DNA of 64,000 bases, taken from the NCBI GenBank assembly GCA_032690845.1, contig CM064426.1, positions 74,822,403 through 74,886,402 of the forward strand, written 5' to 3'. The first letter of the stretch is position 1, and every line of letters starts with the position of its first letter. A program made the position numbers and the translations under genes. The DNA comes from Eleusine coracana subsp. coracana (taxonomy: Eukaryota; Streptophyta; Magnoliopsida; Poales; Poaceae). The notes under the pieces are model-generated. The model was not told the origin of the DNA, ran no database searches, and saw nothing but the letters and a program-made list of their open reading frames with translations. This document shows, piece by piece, positions 52,210-63,385 of this stretch.

Positions 52210-54850
52210 GGGCGGCAGTTGCCTCTTTGGTGGTTTCCTCAGAGATAGCAGTATCGACTTCGATGGAGTCGACTGGGGTCGTATGCACCAAATGGTGGTC
52301 CAATATAGTGGCGTTGCTGGATCGACTACCAGAATTATTTATGATCTCCTGGAATTGAAAAGGATAATGAGTAAAGGTAAATAATTTAAGATTGGGATAT
52401 TTATATTTTACTGTTGCTACCGAAGCCGATTTCGTAATTGCTGAACTCTCCAGGTTCATTGGTTCGACCACTTGGACATCATCTGATGACTCCGATGGTG
52501 TCGTCTACGCGGAGTAAGAGGATAAGCTTAGTAAAGGTGTGATAGGTGATTCATTTAAGAAAATCTTATTTACGTTATGAGCTTGAGCCAAGCTGGTCAC
52601 GACTTCTTTGGCCACTTTCGCGAGTGTGGCCGAGATGGATGCAGGAGCCTCAAAGAGAAATAATAAGTATGGATATCATCAGTATACAGGGGATGGCTGA
52701 ATTTGTTGAGTTGATGCAGAAGGAGTTGATGAATCAACCGCGTCAAGGCGTGCACGCTTTTTAGCAGCTTTAGTCAACGTGGTGGCCAGTTCACTTCATC
52801 TCTTCCTGGATGATTGCTTCCTTATTGCTTACCGAGAAACTTTTTCCTTTTTTAGGATGTGGTTGCTACGAAGTTGACTCGGAGTGGGTGCATCATAACT
52901 GATGTTGGGATTGTTTGCTATAGCTCTGTAGACAATTGGTTGCCCACTATCACTCATCATCGGTAGGGATGGCGATGCGTCGGGCTCGAGGCGGGTCGAG
53001 CAATCCCACACCCATCCTGACGTAGGTGTTAGGTCGAAATCCTGACCCGACCCCGTACCCACCGGTCAAAATCCTTGCTTGTGACCTTGTTCGTCGGGTA
53101 TCAGGGCAGGTTTCAGGTAACCCGTGGGTCACGAAGGTCGGCGTGCGTCGTGTGCCATGCGTCGGGGCGGTGGTGATTGGGGGCTTAGGACGGGTTCATC
53201 GGGGGCTTGGGGCGGCGGCGTTGGGGGGCTTAGAGTCAATGCGGCAGCGATTGGGGGCTCATCGGGTCGGGGCGGGGACGTTGGAGGCTCGGGATTGGTG
53301 GCTTGAAGCGACAGCGGCGAGGTCAAGGGCTCTGGGCAGTGGCGGGCTGGCAGCGCGCTGGGTGTGGTGCAGGAGGCGGTGGCGGTCGGGTGCAGCATGG
53401 TGTGCTGGGGCGGTGGGCGCGGCGTGGGGTGGGGGCTGGGTGGGATGGGGATGGTTAGGATTAGCACTTAGCCGAGTCCAGGTGTTGGGTTGTTGGGTTG
53501 GGCCGAATCTAGTAATAGGTTAGAATCGGGTACCCGTCGGGTGACCCATGGGTAAAAATAAAAACCTGCCCCGAACCCGACTCATTTCGGGTCGGGCATG
53601 GGTGTGACCCATGGGTAAAAATTGTGCCCCATACCTGGACCCATCGGGTCAGGTACCCACCGGGTTTCGGGTACCCGACCCCAAATTGCCATTCCTAATC
53701 ATCGGTGGGTTGATGTTGTCATCCTGGAAGCAAGAAAGGGTCGAGTTAATGTGAGAATCAGTTTAGATATAAGTATTAATAATGATGAAGAATGGTGAAA
53801 GATGATGACCTTACATTTATTCAACGTCGATGAGGTAATAGGACAAGTTGTTGTAGAATAGATACTTGCTCCATCCTCCCCACCAGATGTTGAATATGTC
53901 CGATGAGGAAGGGGCTAGAAGAATATCGGCAAAATTGCCCTTTGGGAGTTCATCGGCCATCTCATAGATTTTCTTGTATTCCAGATGGCATTGGAGCTCT
54001 TGCCTTGCACGAACACGGTCAATGAAGAATGGGCTGATGGGTAGCTGGCCAAAACCAAGTTGGCGGGCGATGACAGAGGGGTTGTAAAATTCGTAGGACC
54101 GATGCTTGTTCTGCCCTCCATGGAAATCAACTGGAAGTATCCGGGGGCTGATGCAGGCAGCAAATACTTTAACAGACTCAGCATCGGCCAGTGGGTCATT
54201 GGGGCGCAGGCTGATATTGTTTTCAAACTGCAAGTCTTCGTTTGGAAACCTGACATGCTGGGTTCGATGAATCCTATTGTAGAATAGCCTGAAGTATGCG
54301 TTGAAATTTTCCAAAGACATTCTGCAGCCCTCGGATACCATCGTAGCTTGGCCCAATGAAGTGCATTGGACCATTGGGATCTCATCGTCTTCATCAGCGT
54401 CTACCGATGGGAATGAATTGCTGGTAAAGGGTTTCAGCTTCATGGATTTGGCGCAAGACACATTGAGCCATAACTGAATGAACCACTAGGGACCACCTGT
54501 GTTAATGCTCTGCCCAAGTTGGATACTGACAGCAGTCTAATGGAGGAGTTGGTATACTAACCCCAAGAGGAATTGACCCAATGGAAATTTCTTGGCATTG
54601 GCAAGCAGTTCTGCAATTCCTAGAAAGTTGATGGTAGGGTTGTACGAAGAGCCATAGAAGACAAAGTGTTTTAGCCAGAGGTTCAGGAAAGTTGTGTGTT
54701 CTCTGGGAGTGAGTTGGCCCTTGTTCCAATATTTTGTGATGTATCCACCCCAATCCCAATATGCTTGTTGACGAGTTTATGCTGAAAGTATTTTGGGTTG
54801 GTGTGGATAGAGAAGGGGTCCAAGTAAGTGATAAAAGCTTCATGCTCCAT
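52210..54850 (-). pseudogene. Antisense plant-mobile-domain ORF, element D (5' and middle exons)
   Basis: ATG 54850 (MEHEAFITYLDPFSIHTNPK), with a frame change near 54770. Then come the plant-mobile/aminotransferase-like domain pieces YWDWGGYITKYWNKGQL, FLNLWLKHFVFYGSSYNP and GPWWFIQLWLNV, and after a frame change the long open frame 54461-53817 (MSLENFNAYFRLFYNRIH, YEFYNPSVIARQLGFGQLP). A further exon at 53724 (acceptor ttgcttccag) encodes INPPMMSDSGQPIVYRAI and ends at a GT donor at 52832. That exon is split by a hAT MITE. The remaining exons continue at 18731-17845 beyond element A. Such domains occur in plant nuclear proteins and in antisense ORFs of Tat elements. Decayed by several frameshifts and stops. 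Confidence 0.6.
52964..53697. mobile_element. hAT-type non-autonomous transposon
   Basis: 734 bp with terminal inverted repeats TAGGGATGGCGAT / TAGGAATGGCAAT (right end reverse-complemented) and a perfect 8-bp TSD atcatcgg at 52956-52963 and 53698-53705. The subterminal regions are packed with short CCCGAC/GTCGGG and GGGTACCC motifs. The interior is G-rich, and the ORFs across it are low-complexity artefacts. It lies inside an exon of element D's antisense ORF. Confidence 0.9.
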
Positions 54851-55416
54851 GAAGAGTGAGAGAGAGAGAGGGGGGGGAGGGAGAGAGAGAAGATTCAAGC
54901 TCCATAGAGAGCTTGACAAAAAAATGATGATAGGCATATGCCTCTCAAATAAAAGAGAAGCAAGAAAAGAGTCTTTGCAATGTTCATTCCACAATGTGCA
55001 CATGCTTGGTCATATATCATGATTTTTTTATAGTTTTGGATCCGGTTTTTGACTTAGTGATATATGAAATACAAGTATGCCTTAAATTCTTCAACCTTGA
55101 GCTACACATAAAGCCTATTTGAAAAAGTACGAAAAGAGGCAATGTCCTGGTGAGGAAATTTCAACCACTTGAGCGATCGAGAGAAATCATACGAGGGGTA
55201 AAAGAGGTATGTATCTAACATGATGTGGGGATTTCTTGAAGTCAAGACTGTTCCAACTCTCAACCATCCAAGGTACGCATGTTAGCCACCCTAAAGGCAC
55301 AAGGGCAGGTATGATGTGGAGATTAGTATATAATTTCTGTTCAATTAAAGTCTATGTTTTCACCTTAGTTCTGATGCTTTCACTCAAGACGAGTAAAAGG
55401 CTAAGTGTGGAGGACT
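54851..55416 (+). mobile_element. Junction D/H and 3' UTR plus polypurine tract of element H
   Basis: A GA-rich simple stretch lies at 54855-54895. From about 55040 the sequence matches, in opposite orientation, element E's 3' UTR near 12.8-13.1 kb ('ctggtgaggaa.tt', 'gagcga.c.agagaaatca'). It ends with 'actcaagacgagtaaaagg' and aagtgtggagga before the LTR. Confidence 0.6.
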
Positions 55417-56630
55417 TGTTCACGACTATTAAATACTCAATTTAGTCATCAAATACCTACATAAAAGCACTAAAATAAATAACCAAGATAATGGTAGGAG
55501 TTTATTTCTAATGAATTCCACAAGAGTTGGTGAATATTTGAGTGCAGGTGATTTATCCATAAATTAAGGGAAAATCCATATCATTAATCCAAGAAAATAT
55601 CCGTCTGGCTAATCAGAAGCCAGGATATAGATTGATCCTGTGGATACATTGGACTCCCCACAAAACTCAGGAGAACACCGACGTAAAACAATAGAGGACC
55701 CACCTATCAGCCACCCAGTAAAAGCACAGGGGCAAAAGGGCTAGGACTAGGTTGATCAACCTGGCCCTCCTTGGTCGCCCGACCTAAAAGATAGGAGACT
55801 CGGCCCAGGCCTCCACATGGTGCTTCCTCGGTGAGTTCCTGACGTTGATGCATGGTTGTTCCGCGATGGTTGCTCTTGTTTACCGACTTATGGAGGCTAT
55901 AAATAGAAGGTGAAGTCTTCACTCCAAAACACACATTGAAGAGAAGAGAGTCACACTCCAAAGGTGTAGTACTACTTAGTTTAGTACTTAGAATTAGGGA
56001 GAGAATGAGGAGAAGTCTAGGAGTGGATCCTTATCTGTGGGCCCTCTACTCCAATCTTGTACTTCTATGAAGCCTTACCTTATTTAGTAAGTCTTCAAGA
56101 TTGGAGTCTTATTTTATCAAGTGCTTTCTTAATTAAGTAGGTTGTGTGCTCAATTATTTGGGGATTCAAAGTCCTGTCTTGCATAGGTTAATTAGTCTAA
56201 ATGATGGCTTGGCTAAGTAGTGAAATATAACTTAGGCGTGGTGCTTAAGTTAAAAATAATCTTTAACCACCTTGTAATCCACGGTCTGCAGAGGTAGGTA
56301 GTAGGTCGTGACAGTCCTATCTATCCATTGTACTCCTCCACATTCAGTTGTGATGTGTGTCCTTTAGGTGGAGTTGTCTTGTATATGTCGGGCATGAATC
56401 CGTGCACAAAGTAGTAATTAGAGCCACCCCTTGCTTCATTAGAAGCCTATCCATAGATAAACCTCTCTATCTTGCACCAAATTATTTCGCTTGTGTCTTG
56501 GATTGATTAGAACTCAAGATTTACCCATACCATTCATTGGATTTGATAACCCTTGGAATAATCCGTGGGGAAGTGCTACAGCTATATTTTTGTGTGCTTG
56601 CGGATTAGTCTATGATCATTAAAAATACCA
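55417..56630 (+). mobile_element. 3' LTR of Athila-like element H
   Basis: Starts TGTTCACGAC, ends aaaaatacca. TATAAATAG is at 55898-55906. Homologous to the LTR at 11046-12657 and the partial LTR at 10415-10915, both of which are in the other orientation. No primer-binding site follows, so this is a 3' LTR. AGGTTGATCAACCT, a perfect 14-bp palindrome, lies at 55749-55762. Confidence 0.75.
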
Positions 56631-56793
56631 ATTGTCTCGAATAAGGAGAAGTGGAAATCAGCACAACCCAGGTTGAGTCAAACCAAGCTGGTTGTTGTCT
56701 TCCCTTCTAGCATGATGATTGCCTCACTCCACATGAATGGTCACCCACGGCCAGCGATGTTGATCCCAAAACATAGGAGTGAAGGTTGGGGGT

Positions 56794-56814
56794 GGGGGGG
56801 GGGGGGGGGGGGGG
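56794..56814. repeat. Poly-G tract, 21 nt
   Basis: Uninterrupted G homopolymer preceded by a short G-rich stretch. Confidence 0.9.
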
Positions 56815-57598
56815 AGTAGCGATATGGCAAAGCAGCAATGGAAAGGAAATGACATTGACATCGTTGATTACCTGTGATCATGGAGGATGATCTTGTAACG
56901 AGGAAATCAGGTTGTGGTACGTGTGGGCGGGTAGAGTTTGCTGCGGTAAAAAAAAGTGTTGAAATTCATGGCAGACTACATCAAATTTGTATTAGAAAGG
57001 ACGTCATTGTCCTACCTGACAAATGGGCTTGGTTCTGATCATAGGGTGGAATTCAATCCGGCCTCGATATCAAAGGCTTGGATGTGATGGGTATATGAAT
57101 TGCAGAGTATGTTTAGATGAGATAATGTTTAGTCTTTATAGTATAGAAATAGGTTAAAAAGGAAGAGGTGGAATTTGAAATTCCAAGTTAAACCTTCCTA
57201 AAAATTATGTGCCTATGTGCGATCTCATATAACGTGCCCTAGAGGGTTATATATATAGTGGGTGTATATTAATTTAATATGATATTAGTGTGAGAAATGT
57301 AAGTATTATTTATTAAATTAAATTGTATCTAACTCCTGTTCCATTGCGTGATGGGTATGATAGGTGCATAGTAGATCAATAGTGAGAAACTATACGCATG
57401 AATTATTTATTTTTCTCAATAGGTGTGACGCTCCATTAAAAGACTACACAACAAACCATGGTAACCATGACGGACAAAGGTATAGCTCACAACTTTAAAA
57501 CCAAGATATAGATGGAATCATATTGATTCAAATAGATTGTAGTTACAAGAATGAAATAAAATTTGTGACTTGGACTATCATTCTCAGGGTGTAACATC

Positions 57599-58128
57599 AC
57601 ACGTCTAAAGTCTGTTTATGGCCTAGCCCATCTGTAATGTGCACGTGTATTCATACATAACATATTTTTATACTTCCATTCTTGTAAAGAGTTAATTCGA
57701 AGGTGCTACAGTTAAAACAACAAGAGTTGTATGTTAATTCTCACCTAGCTAAACTTTTAATTGAGAACTAATCCTACAACTTCACTTTACTTTTGTACCA
57801 CTTAGATTGAATCTACTACTACTACAGGCTACTAAGGTGTTATAATCAACCCCACCCCCTACGGTCCTCGATAGCACCCCGCAAACACAACAATCGGATG
57901 CCCAGGGCGTCCCCTCGATTCATGGTTGTGCCGCGAGCCTATCCACACGCATACACACACATGCAGCGAAAGTAGATGCTCTAATATCACTGTGAGCCTT
58001 CATGTTGAAAGTCTGCTTATTACTATCCTAACTCACCTGTGGGACGAACATGTGCATTCACACATAGCACTCTTTTACACTTTCATTATGACTTCATGTA
58101 AAGGGGTTAACTCAGAGGTGCTATAGTT
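57599..58128. repeat. Imperfect direct duplication pair
   Basis: 57599-57712 and 58005-58128 share 'aaagtctg.tta', 'gtgca.ttca.acata', 'tac.ttcatt.t' and 'ggtgcta.agtt' blocks in the same order, about 400 bp apart. Confidence 0.45.
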
Positions 58129-58219
58129 GGCTACTGGTGGGGGCGCTCGCTAGTCACCCACCTTATGTCGTCGACACTTGCCCAGGAACGAAACGAATTA
58201 GCAATTAAGAGCAGTCTAA

Positions 58220-58542
58220 GAGCATCTCCACCCCATTGATTAAATGAGCCTTTATTTATCTTTTTAGTCACTCTAAGCTAAAAAAACTGTTCCAGGCGAT
58301 CCATTGTCTGCTTAAGTAGGTCACCAAATTCTGGTCTAAATCGCCTAGATTTGCTCTCCATATCCCCCACCAAACCTGAGCTCAGATGCAAATCGATACA
58401 GGACCCATTGTCATACAAATTTTGGTTTCAGTTTAGTCAGTTGGGTTGGAGCAAAAGATATATTTGGATCCGTAAATTATATAGACTGGCCAGGAAAATA
58501 AAATTTGCAGGCTCAGTTTTAATCTATGGGCTAGAGATGCTT
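58220..58542. mobile_element. Tourist-like MITE (PIF/Harbinger)
   Basis: 323 bp, ends GAGCATCTCCAC and CTAGAGATGCTT (inverted), with a 3-bp TAA duplication at 58217-58219 and 58543-58545. GAGCATCTCCA is the common Harbinger-type end in grasses. Confidence 0.75.
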
Positions 58543-58706
58543 TAATGGGTTAGAAACATATAGCAGTCTATTTTGTTGATACGGCCCAGTTCAAGTCTAT
58601 GCCATGAACATATCAGTTTTTCTTTATCGTCTTTAACCTCTAGAAAAAATCAAAGGGACTCTAGGGGGTGCTCTACTGTCCGACGAGCAGTGGGAGGGCT
58701 TGAGAC

Positions 58707-58916
58707 CAGGGTTTCAATAATCAGAGTCAACCATCTGGTTTTTACTAATTCATCAGAAAACCGGTCCGGATCAATCACACCGACCGACTAGTTAGCTATA
58801 AAAAAAACCAAAGGTACGTATTATTGTAACAAACTAGTTAACTATTGGTTTTTCGGTTAATTGGATGGTTTTTCAACGGTTCATAACTAACCGATTTTCT
58901 GGCTATTGAAACCTTG
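58707..58916. mobile_element. hAT-type MITE, 210 bp
   Basis: Terminal inverted repeats CAGGGTTTCAATAATCAG / CAAGGTTTCAATAGCCAG, and a perfect 8-bp TSD cttgagac at 58699-58706 and 58917-58924. Repeated 'ggtt' and 'aaccg' motifs inside. No coding capacity. Confidence 0.92.
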
Positions 58917-58924
58917 CTTGAGAC

Positions 58925-59734
58925 TCCACTTGCTGCTTTGTTGGATCCACTACTATTTGTAAAGGTTACACTACATCTCACAATAAATTTAAACTAATCT
59001 TGAGACATAGTAGAACGATACGCTCGCCAAAGCCTAAAGCCCATCAACTGACGTGGGTCGGACTGCACTGGTAATTTTCCTGTCTTACAAGTATCCATGA
59101 TTTCTTTTCGCAATTTGTATGGGCTAGCGTTTGCAAGTTGTAGTTGTAGCCTTCACGTATTGGGTGCGTCCAACTCTAGACAGCAAAATCCAAATCTGCC
59201 GTGGTCCATCAAACCTTACCAGTTAGCAGCGGCATCGAGAAAAGTACAACGACGCTCGGCGCACCAATCCGCCATGTCTCCTGGACCACTTTTTAGCTCT
59301 ATCCTCTGGCTATCTATCTGCTGCCGGCCTGCTCTCTTCTCAGTGAAAGAAATCCAAATATTTCAAAAAGAAAAAAAAATGGAGCGCGTAACTCCAGCAA
59401 AACTGCGGAGCTGCCGACTAGGAACGCTGATAACCAATGGAGCTAAACATTTTGCTTTAGATATTTAATAGAAAACGTGCTAAACCTGCATATGGATATA
59501 TATTAATAATTGTCGGTAGAGAATTCCATGACCAGCTTCCCAAGTGCATTGGGAAAATTTTCTAAAATGAGATGACGAATTAATTTATCATAATCAGTAG
59601 AACCTTTTAACTTTTTATCTTATTTTGAAAAGATGGTATAAACACAAACACTCACGTAACCCCTGAATACATGCACACACACTCTATCCTATTAGTGTGC
59701 TTTAAAAAGATGAGACAACTGATATTAAGAATTA
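58925..59734. other. Unassigned DNA
   Basis: A 123-codon plus-strand frame at 59097-59468 has no recognisable domain and is probably chance. Nothing else was seen. Confidence 0.4.
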
Positions 59735-59892
59735 AAAAGCCACTACAAATGCCTTATAGTGAAGGGAAAGTCGCCTCTACTTGAAAAAATAAATAGTCAT
59801 AATTGCAACACTTCTTATGAGTTTGAAATTTGAATCTAATCCAAGTAAATAGGATTCGGTATTATTAACCTAATCAGTTGAGCTATGCTCTA
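59735..59892 (-). mobile_element. Degenerate tRNA-derived SINE
   Basis: Read on minus from 59892: a polymerase III A box (TAGCTCAACTGATTAGG) and about 40 bp later a B-box-like GATTAGATTCAAAT, followed by non-tRNA tail. The spacing and order fit a SINE head. The body is highly decayed. Confidence 0.45.
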
Positions 59893-60099
59893 TACCATAA
59901 AAATGATATCATAACAAATTAATTAGATCTATTAAAATTCTCATCTCGTTTCACTTAGATTTTCTTTGTTTAGTATCATGCTGAGAGTGAAACCAAACCA
60001 CACGCTCTTGGTCATCTTACGAAATGCTTATAGCTCAAAAGCAAAGAATTAAAATGTTTTACCTCTCTTTTCCAATGAATCTACCAAACATAATAAATA

Positions 60100-60535
60100 T
60101 TTGGAAAAATTATCTCGAACACATTAATAAAGTGTGGCTTCATCCTAAACAGATCAACAAAATTATATTCAGCTAGAACACACTATGATTATAAAATACA
60201 TCAGAAATTAAAACTTGGAATAAATATGTATTGTTATATTTTCTATCTAAAAAAATAGAGCTAGATTTTTTTAACAAACAATCAAATAAAATATAGCTCC
60301 ATTTTCTAGTGATAGAGACTGCAACAAATGAATATTTATGTCAAGTTTTAAATTCAAACATATTTTATGTATTGAGATAAAAAAGATGAAAATAATTGTT
60401 AGATAGTCATAATGTATTATAGATGAGAGCCTTCAAAATCGCAGTATATTTCAGCTAAAAACAAATTTGCCAATGTGTTCAGGACGAAGTCATGCTTTAT
60501 TGGAGTGTTCCAGATAAGTACCCCTAAATATTTTG
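60100..60535. mobile_element. Foldback/long-TIR element, copy 2
   Basis: The left arm (60100-60265) is an imperfect inverted repeat of the right arm (60290-60535). The right arm also matches copy 1 at 4.07-4.30 kb ('tagctc.attttctagtgatagaga', 'attgagataaaaa', 'aataattgtta'). Spacer is short. No ORF. Confidence 0.6.
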
Positions 60536-62559
60536 ACATGCCAGCAAAAGGTCCCACGGTTTTGACATCAACCTTCATATCTTTCTTCCCCCGGTTGCCC
60601 TGATTTCCCTTGTGGATTTAGGGAATTTTCATGGTTGAGTATTATTTGCTATGAAATGGGTCATCTGGTTGGAATATACGCATTGTGAAAGATGGAGCTT
60701 CATATCTTGACAGGTTGGCCAACGATGAAGCTTCTTGACTGGTTAGAACGTTTGTAAACTAAAAAGAGGAAAAACTCGTCCTCCAAAGAAGTGAAGTGAG
60801 CTAAAATCAAAATCAATAGTTGAATTTCTGTACTTGTTGAAGGTTTCTAAAATACCTCAACAGAAGTTTGGATGCAACTCTTGATGTGGTAGACAAACGT
60901 GGATAGGATATAGTGTTTGTGTCCATACTATACTTTAAAAAAAAGGTAAAATCTATAGTTTAGTTATTTCAAGTATGATCGAAGTTCGGATAACCCCCTT
61001 CACTATTATTTGGTTTATTTTAATCGATATTCTAATTCTCAATTATTGATATGGGTTAGGATTAAGTTGACTTTTGAAATCTCAATATTGTCCAACCTAA
61101 CAAAGTAATCAATATTTCACATAACTCCATACCTTTTTGTGTGTAGCTCGATTCTTCTGCTCCCTTAAATGATGAAGCAGGGAGAGACACGGATGGACTA
61201 TAACTTTGGAGCTTGGGGATCAATGATGGGGTGGTTGATGGCATTTCGGTAGTTAGGGTGCGGCGAGAGGAGCGCGGGCACATTGGTGAGTGTGACTCAA
61301 AAGATGTATGGTAAGGGAAGAAATGTGAGAGGGCACACATAGGTCAAGATCGCATCGGGTTAGTGATGAGATTATGTGTCCTGTTAATTCATATGTCACA
61401 TCGAAGAACACACATGCGAGACACCAAGTGATCTCAGTTTAATCTTGGTCCATGTCAACAAATTAAAAATTAATTAGAATACTGATTATAGTTTAATGAA
61501 AGAGGCAAAAATAAACCAAATAATAATTGTTCACATTTTTATTTTTTGAACAGGTAAAATGGACTTTATAAAGAAACATCTTCCTTGCAGGTTTCAAAAG
61601 GGAAAATGAAAAATCAGTTATACTAGCCTATACGCTGGAGCTACTATCATAATTTTTCACAGTTCAATAAACTTCTTAGATTTTGGTATTTTTATGTTTT
61701 ATGAAGATTTTCTTCTTTCTTAAAGTTCAGTACGTGGTCTTACCCTAGTTTTCAATTCTATTTCAGGTTTTTCCTTCGTTTGTCTTTTACCTTTGAAAAA
61801 CTTTTATTCAATAGTTTAATACTGTACCACAACCTGCAGGGACTACATCTCCAGTTTTCATTATAAAACAAAATAAGAGTGGTACTAAGCTATTGTGGAG
61901 TACTCTACATCGATGCTAGAATTTAACCAAGTGGATGAATATCAATGAATAATTGAACTTTAAATTTTATAGCAAGATCAAGGCTCGCAAGAGCCAAGTA
62001 AGAAAACCCAAAAATTGCTGACAAGTATACGGGATAAAAGGCTAGATAATTTATCACATGGCCATCCAAGGAATTCTTAAACCCTCGCCGTAGAGGATTT
62101 AAACAAAATTGAACCAAAACTAAAAATATGAAATGTTGTTGGCTCTAGTAAGAATAAGAACAATTATAAGTAAACAGAAACTAAGATTTCACAGCTCCTC
62201 CACACAGACAAGAATCAAAATATTCAGAAAGTGACTTCAGGTATATGCAGGCTAACTAATTCTCATTAGTCGTTACAAAGACTCTAGTTTTAGAAAATAA
62301 TTTAGTCAAAGTAGAATTGCTGTGTCAAATATATGGAAAACACAGACCCAACGACAAAACCGTAAAAGGGACTGGGAACCATACGTTGGTGTATGAAAAG
62401 ACAGCCCAAGAAAAATACAAGGCAAGGACAATTTTTGACGTATGCCACCTATTACCCAGGTCTAGAGAAGCCAAACAGCATGCAAAGCCCCCAAATTTTA
62501 TCAAGGATGCTCGTATTTCGCATTTGAAGCCGTATTCCCAAACTGCCCTCGTGTGCGCG
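60536..62559. other. Intergenic DNA upstream of putative host gene
   Basis: AT-rich; a 92-codon minus-strand frame at 61062-61340 shows no domain. No transposon ends were recognised. The last part (62520-62640) turns GC-rich and is probably the promoter/5' UTR of the gene downstream. Confidence 0.45.
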
Positions 62560-62742
62560 GTGCAACCCAACCGACTATTTCGACAGACCACTCGTTTTTT
62601 TGCTCGCACTCGCTTGTAGCTACTAGCCGCTGTAGAGGCTCTGCGGCGCCGGCGACACCTCCCTCGCTTCCCTCCCCGTCGTCACCGGCGGCGTGCCGTG
62701 GAGATCCATCCGTGCTCAGCTGTGCTTCTTCCTCCTTTGCTG
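62560..62742 (+). other. Putative host gene, non-coding first exon (5' UTR)
   Basis: A GC-rich stretch with pyrimidine-rich 5' UTR character (ctccctcgcttccctccc) ends at a consensus donor TTGCTG|GTAAGG. The transcription start is a guess. This is typical of grass housekeeping genes with a 5' UTR intron. Confidence 0.45.
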
Positions 62743-63315
62743 GTAAGGAAGGCCAGGTTTCCCTGGTTGAGTTATTCTTCCACTCCTGCATAAGATGCTT
62801 ACTCTATGCTGGGACTGGGAGCCTTCAAATCCAAACCTTTTTTACTGGCAAGATACACCACACTACCCATTTTGTTGCAGATTTATTTCCTGCCCGGAGG
62901 AATGCTATAGGCGCTTAATTTTACATATCTTCCTTCTAGGTTCAAGGTCCCATTTTAGGTCCGCTCCTTCCCTGTAACTAGATAGATATTTGTTATGTTT
63001 TTTTAAGTTTTAGGAGATTACGTGTTGGGTATTATGGGAAACTGAAATTACGAAACTGGATTTCGAAGGATGAGTAATTCGGCATTGGAATTTATGAGGA
63101 ATTTCGCGTGTTTAAACCTTTAATTATGTTTTTTTTGTTCCAATGGAACCTTTATAGTTATGAAATATTCATTATATTATGAATTTCACTGCTGCCTGCG
63201 TCACAAGCATTTTAATAGTATTTTCTATCTTATTCTTGAGAATTGATATATAATGGTTTTCTTGAGCTACTTATCAAGCTATTTCATACATTAAGATTGC
63301 TAATATTTCTTTCAG
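62743..63315 (+). other. Putative 5' UTR intron
   Basis: 573 bp, AT-rich after the first 250 bp, from GTAAGG to a pyrimidine-rich acceptor ttctttcag. Confidence 0.45.
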
Positions 63316-63385
63316 TTCAACAGAAGTGTTTGTATCAAGTGAACGTGTGTAAGTGTTGTAAATTGCAATGGGGGAGGGTTCACAG
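63316..63385 (+). CDS. Putative host gene, second exon with start codon (partial)
   Basis: After acceptor ttctttcag, the exon carries 52 nt of UTR and then ATG 63368 opening MGEGSQ, ending in phase 0 at donor CAG|GTGAGC (63386). The rest of the gene lies beyond the window, so the product cannot be named. The support is splice signals and composition only, with no homology. The ATG is preceded by ttgca, with no upstream ATG in this exon. Confidence 0.4.

Larger units (their letters stand above)
56631..58219. other. Unassigned flanking DNA
   Basis: No ORF or element boundary was recognised. It holds a 21-nt poly-G run (56794-56814) and the first copy, plus most of the second, of a roughly 115-bp imperfect direct duplication (57599-57712 and 58005-58128). 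Confidence 0.5.

Noticed and set aside
53026..53523. 165-codon plus-strand frame rich in Gly, Arg, Trp and Ala
   Set aside because: It lies wholly inside the hAT-type element. The GC-rich interior opens frames on both strands without protein-like composition.
59097..59468. 123-codon plus-strand frame as a host gene
   Set aside because: No domain, no splice or promoter context, and composition similar to surrounding non-coding DNA.
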